From positions 52,619 through 116,618 of the forward strand of contig DATNQM010000032.1 in assembly GCA_036704045.1 (NCBI GenBank): 64,000 bases of DNA. Reading direction: 5' to 3'. Each line of letters opens with the position of its first letter. Positions within the stretch are counted from its first letter, which is position 1. The stretch comes from Ancylothrix sp036704045. Lineage in GTDB: Bacteria; Cyanobacteriota; Cyanobacteriia; Cyanobacteriales; Oscillatoriaceae. Shown one piece after another: positions 53,601 to 61,506 of this stretch. The notes beneath the pieces were generated by a model. It had not been told where the DNA came from and did not search any database. It worked only from the letters and a program-made list of their open reading frames with translations. Position numbers and translations under genes: made by a program.

Positions 53601-54043
53601 ATACTCAATGTTGCCGGTTCATTATGAAAGGTTAATGTACGAATTGAAACGGCAGCCGAAAATAAAGTACCATCAACTTTTTTGACTTTGATGGGATAAT
53701 TAGAAATTATTTTATTGTCAGAAAAATTTGATAACAATCTTTCATGTTCCTGTGGATCACAGTAAAAATCGGATTGCCGATATTCAATAGATTTTTCAAT
53801 TGAAAGTCCAAAAGTTTGCGAAAAAAGTTCGTTGGCATACAAAATTTCTCCACCAACAACCTTCGCCACCACTGCCGCCATTGGCATTAAATCTACTGCT
53901 TGGTACACGCTTGATTCTGTATCGTCATTTTGAGAAATTTTGTTGTTAATTTTTGCCGATTTTGGCACGATGTTTTTCACCTGTGGCGGTTCTTTACCCC
54001 TAATGGTTGACTCGTATTTAAAATCGTTTGTCGATCTTAACAA
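50681..54043 (-). CDS. Multi-PAS protein with degenerate GGDEF and intact EAL domain
   Basis: A 1120-aa soluble cyclic-di-GMP protein. About five PAS domains precede the output pair: roughly 50-160, 175-290, 295-410, 420-545 and 548-665. The last resembles a LOV domain (GQNLRFLQG) but has Leu594 where the photoactive Cys would be. The GGDEF domain (about 680-855) reads EGDHF at 773-777, so cyclase activity is unlikely. The EAL domain (about 875-1115) keeps EAL at 901-903, ELTETAL, DDFGIGYSSL and the KIDRSF and EGAET segments, so phosphodiesterase activity is likely. The start is TTG, 10 nt after AGGAGG. It is the first gene beyond the gas-vesicle cluster on the minus strand. Confidence 0.9.
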   Translation of the reverse strand: MLRSTNDFKYESTIRGKEPPQVKNIVPKSAKINNKISQNDDTESSVYQAVDLMPMAAVVAKVVGGEILYANELFSQTFGLSIEKSIEYRQSDFYCDPQEHERLLSNFSDNKIISNYPIKVKKVDGTLFSAAVSIRTLTFHNEPATLSIFSEVSEAKVSSTISPEANSEFQTETLEQLVAQLQNTLDAVPGIVSWIDSNLHYIKVNRHLADLFGLQPNDFIGKDIGFLGSSPEFKIFMTQFFADVATEALQEFSTKIGQHTRRYLIIAQKYNEGKAAFIVGIDITKRKKAEEELRKSEAKLKALLNSSLASTLLIDKDRKVQAFNQTAEQISKQFFNKTLSEDTLINEYIKDQDVKLFNRDFKKAIKGKFVKIERFIEKNEQKYWFEINYNPVFDEKGRVTGVYFSAINIDERKKAIEALARSEERFRSLVQNSSDIITILEADGTIRYQSPSIHRILGYEAENLIGKKALDYVHPEDKQGIEILLLEAVKRPGKVIKFEFRFRHAEGNWVFLEAFGANRLEDHTIEGFVINSRDISKRKLSEEKLLLFERALHSSINAIAITDNQIKDNPVVYVNPAFENMTGYSAQEVVGQNLRFLQGTEIDQPALKKLRKAISEGTECKVVLRNYHKRGRMFWNELYVSPVYNPQGNLTHYIGVQSDITERKIAEEKLIHHAFYDALTGLPNRAFFIEQLTRAMIRANRHPDYLYAVLLLDLDRFKVVNDSLGHCVGDSLLTEIAHRLQKCLTEYQLNPTSNLELTTTHILLPNALVARLEGDHFVILLEGINNTEEPIYIAEQIHKFFLQPIHIKGQEVVISTSIGIAVSSSSYDGQTDLLRDADIAMYHAKAQGKAHSAIFDKAMHDKAVARLQLENDLRRAIERQEFVLHYQPIVCLKTGKISGFEALVRWQHPEKGMVYPAEFISLAEETGLILPLGTWVLREACRQIKQWQNCTPLTISVNLSAKQFLQRDFLEEVDKILLETNFNSQFLKLELTETALIENTELANDILLQLRQRQIKISLDDFGIGYSSLSYLHRFPINTLKIDRSFVSRTDTAEKNTQIVRAIVNLAHSLAMDVVAEGAETAENLALLRSLGCEYGQGYYFSKALPVEAAFTLLTSAAQW

Positions 54044-54724
54044 AGGTGTTTTACCTCCTCAATTTTGTAGTTTTATCTTTTATTAATTATTTTAAAGGTA
54101 TTAAAGCTTGCTGGGAAACATTCCTTAGCGAATCTTTAAAGACCTCTAACAAATTTATATTTTAAAACAAATACCAAACTTAATCAATAAGTAGGAAAGC
54201 TCTAGGATAAGGTAAAAAGGCTGTTGTTTAATAATCACGCCTCAACGTAAGGGGGAGTCTTTCTGCCCATTGTGGTTGCGCTTCCATCAGAGTCGAAAAT
54301 CTATTAAATAGGTTAACTTGTATTAAACAATAACTTTTAGTGATTTCTCAACTTCTTGAGAAAAAGATTAAGAAATTATACTCAAAGTTCAAATTTGTAC
54401 CCCAAGAAGCGGGAAAACCAATACACTTAAATAAATGGCTTAGTTGTTGGCGGGCCGGTGTCGGCACATAAAAAAAGTAGCATAATTCTTTATACGGAGA
54501 CTCATTATTGTATTATTTATTTAAAAAATATAACTTCCCATCAAGCCGGCCATCCGAACTTCACAAAAATATTTTAATCAAAACAGTAAAAAACAATAGT
54601 GATAATTGGTTCACCAAAAACATTCTCTCTAGCTAGGCTGGAATTACCCTCAACCCATAGGGTGTAAAATAAAAACCCCTACCGTAACAAATATTAACTC
54701 GTGCCATCTGAGGAGAAAGCCAGA
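54044..54724. other. Divergent spacer, PAS/EAL protein / acnB
   Basis: 681 bp between divergent genes. A 10-bp perfect inverted repeat (TTGTTTAATA at 54224-54233, TATTAAACAA at 54321-54330) bounds 87 bp, and a TTTCTCAA/TTGAGAAA hairpin lies at about 54343-54362. No small gene or promoter could be assigned. Confidence 0.45.
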
Positions 54725-57331
54725 ATGCTTGAATCTTACCGCCAACACGCAGCCGAACGAGCGGCCTTGGGTATTCCACCCTTGCCCCTTACTGCCGAAC
54801 AAACATCCGAACTCTGCGAATTGCTGAAAAACCCTCCAGCCGGCGAAGAAGAAACCCTTATTGAACTTTTGCGAGATCGTGTTCCCCCCGGAGTGGATCA
54901 AGCAGCCTATGTCAAGGCGGGCTTTTTAACAGCTGTTGCCAAAGGTGAGATAGAATGTCCCCTAATTGCACCTAAGTGGGCTGTTACTCTTTTGGGTACA
55001 ATGGTCGGCGGTTATAATGTGCAATCATTAGTGAGTTTATTGCAAGATAGTAATCCTTCAATCTGCGCCTCAGCTGCCTCGGCTTTGAGTAAAACACTCC
55101 TGGTATTTGATGCCTTCAATGAAGTCCTAGCCCTTGCAGATGTCAACCCCTATGCAAAACAAGTCATCGACTCTTGGGCGGAGGCTGAATGGTTTATTTC
55201 TAAGCCCAAACTCCCAGAAAGCATTACTGTAACTGTTTTTAAAGTCCCTGGTGAAACCAACACCGATGATCTTTCACCGGCCACCCACGCCACCACCCGC
55301 CCAGACATCCCTCTGCACGCCCTCGCCATGCTGGAAACTCGGATGCCGGGCGGCTTAGCAACTATTGCAGAATTAAAGCAAAAAGGGCATCCCGTCGCCT
55401 ACGTTGGTGATGTAGTTGGGACAGGATCTTCTCGGAAATCAGCGATCAATTCTGTGTTATGGCACATCGGTAACGATATCCCATTTGTACCAAACAAACG
55501 CAGCGGTGGTTATATTTTGGGGAGTGCCATTGCACCTATCTTTTTTAACACCGCCGAAGATTCCGGTGCTTTACCTATCGAGTGTGATGTTACACAACTG
55601 GAAACCGGCATGGTAATCACCATTCACCCCTACAAAGGTGAGATTACCAACGAAAGCGGCGAAGTGATATCTACTTTTACTTTGAAACCGGATACGATTT
55701 TAGATGAAGTACGGGCCGGTGGCCGGATTCCCCTTTTAATTGGCCGCACTCTCACCGACAAAACACGAGAAGCATTAGGTTTAGCACCTAGCACATTGTT
55801 CGTTCGTCCCACTGTTCCCACAGACACCGGCAAAGGTTATACTCTCGCACAAAAGATGGTTGGCAAAGCCTGCGGATTACCAGGTGTGCGTCCCGGTACA
55901 TCATGTGAGCCGCGTATGACGACGGTAGGCTCACAAGATACCACCGGCCCGATGACACGGGATGAGTTGAAAGAGTTAGCCTGTCTGGGTTTCTCCGCAG
56001 ATTTAGTGATGCAGAGTTTTTGTCACACAGCGGCATACCCGAAGCCGGTGGATATCAACACTCACAAAGATTTGCCTGATTTCTTCGCACAACGCGGCGG
56101 AGTGGCTTTGCGTCCGGGGGATGGTATTATACATTCTTGGTTAAATCGGATGTTGTTACCGGATACGGTGGGAACTGGTGGCGATTCTCACACTCGTTTT
56201 CCTCTTGGTATATCTTTTCCTGCCGGTTCTGGGTTGGTAGCATTTGCCGCAGCACTTGGTGTGATGCCGTTGGATATGCCAGAGTCAGTTTTAGTGCGGT
56301 TTAAAGGTGAATTGCAACCAGGTGTAACCCTGCGGGATATTGTTAATGCAATTCCATATATAGCGATTCAAAAAAATTTGCTGACGGTGGAAAAACAAAA
56401 CAAGAAAAATGTTTTTTCCGGGCGAATTATGGAAATTGAAGGCTTGCCAAATTTGAAAGTTGAGCAGGCTTTTGAATTGACAGATGCGACGGCAGAACGG
56501 TCTTGTGCTGGATGTACAATTAAGTTGAGTGTAGAGACAGTTTCGGAGTATTTACGCTCGAATGTGGCGCTGTTGAAAAATATGGCGGCGCGGGGTTATC
56601 AAGATGCTCGCACGATTATGCGCCGCGTCGCAAAAATGGAGGAGTGGTTAGCAAATCCAATTTTGTTGGAAGCAGATGCAGATGCGGAGTATGCTGAGAT
56701 AATTGAGATTGATTTGAATGAGATTAAAGAGCCAATTGTGGCGGCTCCAAATGACCCCGATAATGTTAAGTTATTGTCGGAGGTTGCGGGGGATGCTGTG
56801 CAGGAGGTTTTCGTTGGTTCTTGTATGACTAATATCGGTCATTATCGGGCTACTGCGAAGGTTTTGGAAGGTGCAGGATCGGTGCAAACTCGGTTATGGA
56901 TTTGTCCGCCAACTCGGATGGATGAGTATCAGTTGAAAGAGGAGGGTGTGTACGGTACTTTTGGGGCTGCCGGTGCGCGTACTGAGATGCCTGGATGCAG
57001 TTTGTGTATGGGGAATCAGGCGCGGGTTAAGGATGGTGTGACGGTGTTTTCGACGTCTACTCGTAATTTTAATAATCGCATGGGTAAGGATGCGCGTGTG
57101 TATCTTGGTTCTGCGGAGTTGGCGGCGGTTTGTTCGCTGTTGGGGCGTATTCCGACTGTACAGGAATATCAGGAGATTGTGGCGAAAAAGATTGATCCTT
57201 TTGCCAGTGATTTGTATCGGTATTTGAACTTTGATCAAATTGCTGGGTTTGAGGATGAAGGGCGGGTTATTCCGCTTGAGGAGATGCCGAGAATTGAGGA
57301 TATTTTAGGGATGCCGGTGGCTTCTCGTTAA
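54725..57331 (+). CDS. acnB: Aconitate hydratase B
   Basis: AcnB interconverts citrate and isocitrate with a [4Fe-4S] cluster. The 868-aa protein starts with the AcnB-type helical HEAT-like domain (LESYRQHAAERAALGIPPLP), followed by the swivel domain (RKSAINSVLWHIG) and core domains. Cluster ligands are Cys700, Cys758 and Cys761 (VGSCMTN, GCSLC), spaced as in E. coli AcnB. I chose ATG 54725 with AGGAG 9 nt upstream, rather than the GTG at 54701. A good terminator follows. Confidence 0.95.
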   Translation: MLESYRQHAAERAALGIPPLPLTAEQTSELCELLKNPPAGEEETLIELLRDRVPPGVDQAAYVKAGFLTAVAKGEIECPLIAPKWAVTLLGTMVGGYNVQSLVSLLQDSNPSICASAASALSKTLLVFDAFNEVLALADVNPYAKQVIDSWAEAEWFISKPKLPESITVTVFKVPGETNTDDLSPATHATTRPDIPLHALAMLETRMPGGLATIAELKQKGHPVAYVGDVVGTGSSRKSAINSVLWHIGNDIPFVPNKRSGGYILGSAIAPIFFNTAEDSGALPIECDVTQLETGMVITIHPYKGEITNESGEVISTFTLKPDTILDEVRAGGRIPLLIGRTLTDKTREALGLAPSTLFVRPTVPTDTGKGYTLAQKMVGKACGLPGVRPGTSCEPRMTTVGSQDTTGPMTRDELKELACLGFSADLVMQSFCHTAAYPKPVDINTHKDLPDFFAQRGGVALRPGDGIIHSWLNRMLLPDTVGTGGDSHTRFPLGISFPAGSGLVAFAAALGVMPLDMPESVLVRFKGELQPGVTLRDIVNAIPYIAIQKNLLTVEKQNKKNVFSGRIMEIEGLPNLKVEQAFELTDATAERSCAGCTIKLSVETVSEYLRSNVALLKNMAARGYQDARTIMRRVAKMEEWLANPILLEADADAEYAEIIEIDLNEIKEPIVAAPNDPDNVKLLSEVAGDAVQEVFVGSCMTNIGHYRATAKVLEGAGSVQTRLWICPPTRMDEYQLKEEGVYGTFGAAGARTEMPGCSLCMGNQARVKDGVTVFSTSTRNFNNRMGKDARVYLGSAELAAVCSLLGRIPTVQEYQEIVAKKIDPFASDLYRYLNFDQIAGFEDEGRVIPLEEMPRIEDILGMPVASR

Positions 57332-57338
57332 TTTTTTA

Positions 57339-57365
57339 GGCTGGGCTTTGCCCAGCTTTATTTTC
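57339..57365 (+). terminator. Terminator of acnB
   Basis: GCTGGGC (57340-57346) pairs with GCCCAGC (57350-57356) in a tight hairpin, followed by TTTATTTT, 8 bp after the stop. Confidence 0.8.
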
Positions 57366-57389
57366 TGGGAACTTAAAGAGGAATTAGTT

Positions 57390-57833
57390 ATGGTGGATGC
57401 TTCAATTAATCCGGTAATTTCTATCTATAATGAAGATTTTTATTTGTGGACGCAGGCAACGGCTCAAAAGCTAAAAGAAGGCAAGTTTAATGAATTGGAT
57501 ATTACCAATTTAATTGAAGAAGTCGAAAGTATGGGGAGAAGTGAAAAGCGGGAGTTAAAAAGCCGGTTAATTGTGCTTTTAATGCACTTGCTAAAATGGG
57601 AATATCAGCCAGAAAAACGTAGCCAAATTTGGCATAGCACTATCAGTGAGCAGCGTATTTGTATTGAAGAATTAATCGAAGATAGTCCGAGTTTGCAGCC
57701 TCTTATTTCAGAATTGTTTGATGCTTGTTATCAAAAAGCACGTCAGAAAGCGGCGGATGAAACGGGGATTAAGTTAACTTTTTTTCCTCAAGAATCGCCT
57801 TTTACGGTGGAAGAAGTTTTGCAGTCTAAGTAG
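57390..57833 (+). CDS. DUF29 family protein
   Basis: A soluble helical protein of 147 aa in the DUF29 family, which is greatly expanded in cyanobacteria and of unknown function. Typical features are YNEDFYLWTQATAQKLKEG, then LIEEVESMGRSEKRELKSRL and HLLKWEYQPEKRS. I chose ATG 57390 with GAGG 9 nt upstream; the longer frame from 57348 runs through the acnB terminator. Confidence 0.85.
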   Translation: MVDASINPVISIYNEDFYLWTQATAQKLKEGKFNELDITNLIEEVESMGRSEKRELKSRLIVLLMHLLKWEYQPEKRSQIWHSTISEQRICIEELIEDSPSLQPLISELFDACYQKARQKAADETGIKLTFFPQESPFTVEEVLQSK

Positions 57834-58186
57834 GGTGGGATATGCTTACCTTATAGGTTTATGTGTATTATAAGCGGGGGAATAGAAGATTGTGAGACAA
57901 CATTAATCCCTATGAATAAAGTAGGAATATGATAGCTTTAAAAGAGTTGATTGAATATCTTAACGCTCTTATATCAACTCAATAAAAACCGCATCAAAAA
58001 TAATAAATTTAGGCTGATTAATTGCCTTAGTAGCTGTTTAGAAAATCATGTTGTATGTCAGATTGTGAAAACTCAACCAATTTTTGAAAGAAATTACCAA
58101 ACCTCTCCATTATCTCAAAAACTTCCCTCAAAAAAATAGAATTAACCGACAAAACCCCCAACCCCTTAAAAAAAAACTGGCCCCCT
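57834..58186. other. Spacer between convergent DUF29 and CDF genes
   Basis: 353 bp, AT-rich at first, then C/A-rich toward the CDF gene. A short run resembling a coding start near 57929 does not extend. Nothing is called. Confidence 0.4.
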
Positions 58187-59095
58187 TTAAACCACATTCT
58201 CCGGCGCCAAAACACAAGGATAACAAGCATCCCCCATCTCAATTTGCAACGTCACATGATCAATATCAAACTTATGATGCAACTCCTCCCTCACCATATA
58301 TAAAAAATCATCCCCCGGACAACCCTCCGGCATCACTAAGTGAGCCGTAAGCGCAATCTCCGTCGTACTCATCCCCCAAATATGCAAATCATGCACCTCA
58401 ATCACCCCCGGTAACTCCGTCAAAAACATCCGCACCGCCAAAGCCTCCACAGAAACCGGCACCCCATCCAACGCCAAAATCCCCGCATCCCGCAACAACC
58501 CCCAAGTACCCCAAACAATCACCACCACCACCACCAAACTCATCACAGGATCACACCACAACCACCCCGTCACCAAAATCACCACCCCCGCCAACACAAC
58601 CCCCAACGACACCAACGCATCCCCCGCCATGTGCCAAAACGCCGCCCTAATATTCAAATCCCCCTTACTCCCCGACATAAACATCAACGCCGTCGCCGTA
58701 TTAATCACAATCGCCACCAACGCCACCCCAATCACCAAACCCCCCTCCACCGGCTGCGGATCACCCAACCTTTGAATCGCCTCCCAAGCTATCCCCCCCG
58801 TCGCCACCAACAAAAAAATCCCATTCAACAACGCCACCAAAATCGAACTCCGCCGCAAACCATAAGTAAAACGAACCGACGGCGCCCGCAAACTCAAAGC
58901 ACTCGCACCCCACGCCAAAAACAACGCCAAAACATCACTCAAATTATGACCCGCATCCGCCAACAAAGCCAAAGAATGCGCCATAAACCCATAAACAACC
59001 TCAGCCCCAACCAACCCAACATTTAAAATTAAACCAACAATAAAAGCCCGATTATAATTAGCCGGTTCGTGATGATGATCGTGATGAGTAGACAT
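58187..59095 (-). CDS. Cation diffusion facilitator metal transporter
   Basis: A 302-aa CDF-family divalent metal/proton antiporter in the inner membrane. It has a His-rich N terminus (MSTHHDHHHEP), six hydrophobic helices between about 17 and 205, the metal-site helices DAGHNLSDVLALF (TM2) and HMAGDALVSLGVV (TM5) and a cytosolic C-terminal ferredoxin-like domain (about 210-290). The HNLSD/HMAGD ligand sets suggest zinc or cobalt, inferred from CzcD/ZitB relatives. Codon use is strongly C-biased on the plus strand, giving spurious frames opposite. No regulator is adjacent. Confidence 0.92.
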   Translation of the reverse strand: MSTHHDHHHEPANYNRAFIVGLILNVGLVGAEVVYGFMAHSLALLADAGHNLSDVLALFLAWGASALSLRAPSVRFTYGLRRSSILVALLNGIFLLVATGGIAWEAIQRLGDPQPVEGGLVIGVALVAIVINTATALMFMSGSKGDLNIRAAFWHMAGDALVSLGVVLAGVVILVTGWLWCDPVMSLVVVVVIVWGTWGLLRDAGILALDGVPVSVEALAVRMFLTELPGVIEVHDLHIWGMSTTEIALTAHLVMPEGCPGDDFLYMVREELHHKFDIDHVTLQIEMGDACYPCVLAPENVV

Positions 59096-59197
59096 TGTTC
59101 GCCCCCTAAACCTCTATCTCTCATCAAAGCACTTTTAATCTAAATCATCACCCCCATTAACAAATTTTTAACCGTTTTTAACTTTCCTTCCTTCACC

Positions 59198-59230
59198 AAA
59201 AACCCGGTAACTTTTAGAAACCGGGTTTTT
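59198..59230 (-). terminator. Terminator of argH (bidirectional form)
   Basis: AAAAACCCGGT and ACCGGGTTTTT form a perfect stem of about 11 bp around a 12-nt loop, 44 bp beyond the argH stop on the minus strand, with T runs in both directions. Confidence 0.8.
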
Positions 59231-59273
59231 ACAATTTCTTTGCCTACTTCATTTAACCTAAAACCACTACAAA

Positions 59274-60653
59274 TTACATCTTAGATCGTGCATCAATTAA
59301 CCCCCGTTTCACCTGCTCAAAACCCGTCCCCCCGAAACTATTCCGCGCCGAAACCACCTGCTTAGGAGTAATCGCCTCATAAATATCCCCCTCAAAAGCA
59401 GGATGCAAACTTTTCCACTCATCCATCGTTAAATCCTTCAATAACTTACCCCCTGCTAAGCAAGTTTTCACAACCTTACCCACCAAATTATAAGCCTCAC
59501 GGAACGGCACATTTTTTGCAGCCAAATAATCAGCTACATCCGTCGCATTCGAGAAATCTTCAGCCACCGCTTCCGCCAAACGTTCCTTACGAAAAACAAT
59601 CCCTTCTCGCATCAAAATCGTCATTGCTTCTAAACAAGCTTTGACAGTTTTAACAGCATCAAAAAGAGCTTCTTTATCCTCCTGTAAATCCTTATTATAA
59701 GCCAGAGGTAAACCCTTCATCAAAACTAACATTCCCTGCAAATGTCCGAAAACCCGACCCGTTTTTCCTCGTACCAACTCAGGCACATCCGGGTTTTTCT
59801 TTTGCGGCATAATACTAGAGCCGGTTGCACAACTATCCGTCAAAGTCACAAAATTAAACTCCTGTGACGACCACAAAATTACCTCCTCAGAAAGTCGGCT
59901 TAAATGCACCATAATTAAACTAGCTGCATTCAAAAACTCAATCGCAAAATCGCGGTCACTGACTCCATCCAAACTATTAGAATAAACATTGCTAAATCCT
60001 AATAAAGTTGCCGTATAATGTCGGTCAATAGGAAAAGTCGTCCCCGCTAAAGCACCACATCCCAAAGGCGAAATATCAACCCGTTTATACACATCTCCTA
60101 ACCGTTCCCAGTCCCGTTGTGCCATTTCAAAATACGCCAACAAATGATGAGCCAAACTTACAGGCTGCGCCCTTTGTAAATGCGTATAACCAGGAATTAA
60201 AGTCTCAATATTTTGCTCAGCTAAACTTAGTAATACTTCCTGAAACTCTTTAAGTTGAACCCTAATTTGTTCAATTTGAGCGCGTAAATAAAGCCTTGTA
60301 TCCGTTCCCACCTGGTCATTACGAGACCGGCCCGTGTGCAATTTTTTACCCGTATCCCCGATAATTTCAGTCAACCGGCGTTCCACAGCAAAATGCACAT
60401 CCTCCGCATCCACGCCCGGTTTAAACAAACCTTGTTGATATTCTTGACGGATCTTCTCTAAACCAGTAACAATTTTCTTTCCTTCTTCCTCGGAAATAAT
60501 GCCGGTTTTTGCCAGCATTTGTGCATGAGCCAAAGAACCCGTTAAATCATATTCAATTAGCTCAATATCAAAATTAATACTTGCATTAAAACGAGCAATT
60601 GCTGGATGTAATGCTCCTTCAAACCGCTGACTCCACGTTTTTTGTTCTGCCAT
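59274..60653 (-). CDS. argH: Argininosuccinate lyase
   Basis: ArgH splits argininosuccinate into arginine and fumarate, the last step of arginine synthesis. In 459 aa the family signature GSSIMPQKKNPDVPEL is intact (about 278-293), with SRNDQVGTDTRL and HLQRAQPVSLAHHL earlier. It is cytosolic, tetrameric in known members, and stands alone between two terminators. Confidence 0.96.
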   Translation of the reverse strand: MAEQKTWSQRFEGALHPAIARFNASINFDIELIEYDLTGSLAHAQMLAKTGIISEEEGKKIVTGLEKIRQEYQQGLFKPGVDAEDVHFAVERRLTEIIGDTGKKLHTGRSRNDQVGTDTRLYLRAQIEQIRVQLKEFQEVLLSLAEQNIETLIPGYTHLQRAQPVSLAHHLLAYFEMAQRDWERLGDVYKRVDISPLGCGALAGTTFPIDRHYTATLLGFSNVYSNSLDGVSDRDFAIEFLNAASLIMVHLSRLSEEVILWSSQEFNFVTLTDSCATGSSIMPQKKNPDVPELVRGKTGRVFGHLQGMLVLMKGLPLAYNKDLQEDKEALFDAVKTVKACLEAMTILMREGIVFRKERLAEAVAEDFSNATDVADYLAAKNVPFREAYNLVGKVVKTCLAGGKLLKDLTMDEWKSLHPAFEGDIYEAITPKQVVSARNSFGGTGFEQVKRGLIDARSKM

Positions 60654-60692
60654 AGTAATTGCACCGATTTGTACATTATTAAAATTATCACT

Positions 60693-60720
60693 AAAAACCC
60701 GTTTTCTCTATGAAAACGGG
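60693..60720 (-). terminator. Terminator after the 67-aa protein gene
   Basis: CCCGTTTTC (60698-60706) pairs perfectly with GAAAACGGG (60712-60720). On the minus strand a T run follows. It separates the 67-aa gene from argH. Confidence 0.8.
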
Positions 60721-60754
60721 CATCCTTATGTTATTGTTTCCTCATCAACCGGCC

Positions 60755-60958
60755 TTAATATCGGTTTAAACCCCGGAAAATATAACCAATTACAACACCA
60801 ATAATCAGCGCCCAAATTTGGCCGGTACTGACAAAATTATTCCAAGCTTTTACAACTTGACCACCAAAATCAGGATCACTCACTTTTTGCGCCAGAAAAT
60901 CGACTATAGGTAAATGAAGGCTGGCTAACTCCGATGTAATTTGCATAGCTAAAACCAT
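60755..60958 (-). CDS. Small membrane protein, 67 aa
   Basis: A short protein with an amphipathic first half (LPIVDFLAQKVSDPDF) and a single C-terminal membrane helix (about 47-63) ending FRGLNRY. It has its own terminator, which supports a real transcript. No family is recognised. The arrangement (soluble helix plus tail anchor) is common among small cyanobacterial thylakoid proteins, but that link is a guess. Confidence 0.55.
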   Translation of the reverse strand: MVLAMQITSELASLHLPIVDFLAQKVSDPDFGGQVVKAWNNFVSTGQIWALIIGVVIGYIFRGLNRY

Positions 60959-61506
60959 GATTTTTTATCAAAAAAAACAGAACTTGTGTTGTAGTGCAAA
61001 GGATAACATTGCATACACCACACCGCCCTCAACCAGAGGGCATAACCATCATAAAACAAACCGTCAAGTTATGGAGAAATTAGTGATTTTTTCAAGTAGT
61101 ACACAGATGAGGCCATCCACAGGGTTTCTGAGTAGATATTTCCTTAAAAAACAAACAATTTTTCTAAAAAAATCGGTTTTTTTTTCTAAGTCCTGTTTTT
61201 TTCTTTCACAAAAATCATACCTCCCCTCACAAACCCAAGAACTTTTGCAAAATAGGCTTTTTTTTCTTTGATACCAAATCTATAAAACACTGCTACACCC
61301 CCTAAATCCCCTATACTGGGGAACTTTTTGGGGGTCTTTCTTCGGCTGAGTTTAAGGAGGTGCGGCTTCCTTTAACTGTAGTAATAATTATGGAAATTGG
61401 TATAAAACCTAAATTTTAAGCCCATTTTATTAAACATAAAAAGCCTTGCAACGAACCAGTTTTTCCTAACCACTTCTCTGCAAGACTTTCCTGAAAATTT
61501 ATTACC
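60959..61506. other. Spacer with MITE-like element
   Basis: 548 bp. The first 310 bp are A/T-rich with runs of A and T. The rest is the element at 61271-61403 and its flank. No small gene is called. Confidence 0.4.
61271..61403. repeat. 133-bp element with ATACCAAA-type ends and two inner hairpins
   Basis: The ends ATACCAAAT (61271-61279) and AATTGGTAT (61395-61403) are complementary at 8 of 9 positions. Inside are a C/G hairpin (ACCCCC 61297-61302 with GGGGGT 61330-61335, and CCCC 61308-61311 with GGGG 61318-61321) and an imperfect AGTTTAAGGAG/CTTCCTTTAACT hairpin at about 61347-61378. Related ends bound 26628-26706. Confidence 0.55.
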
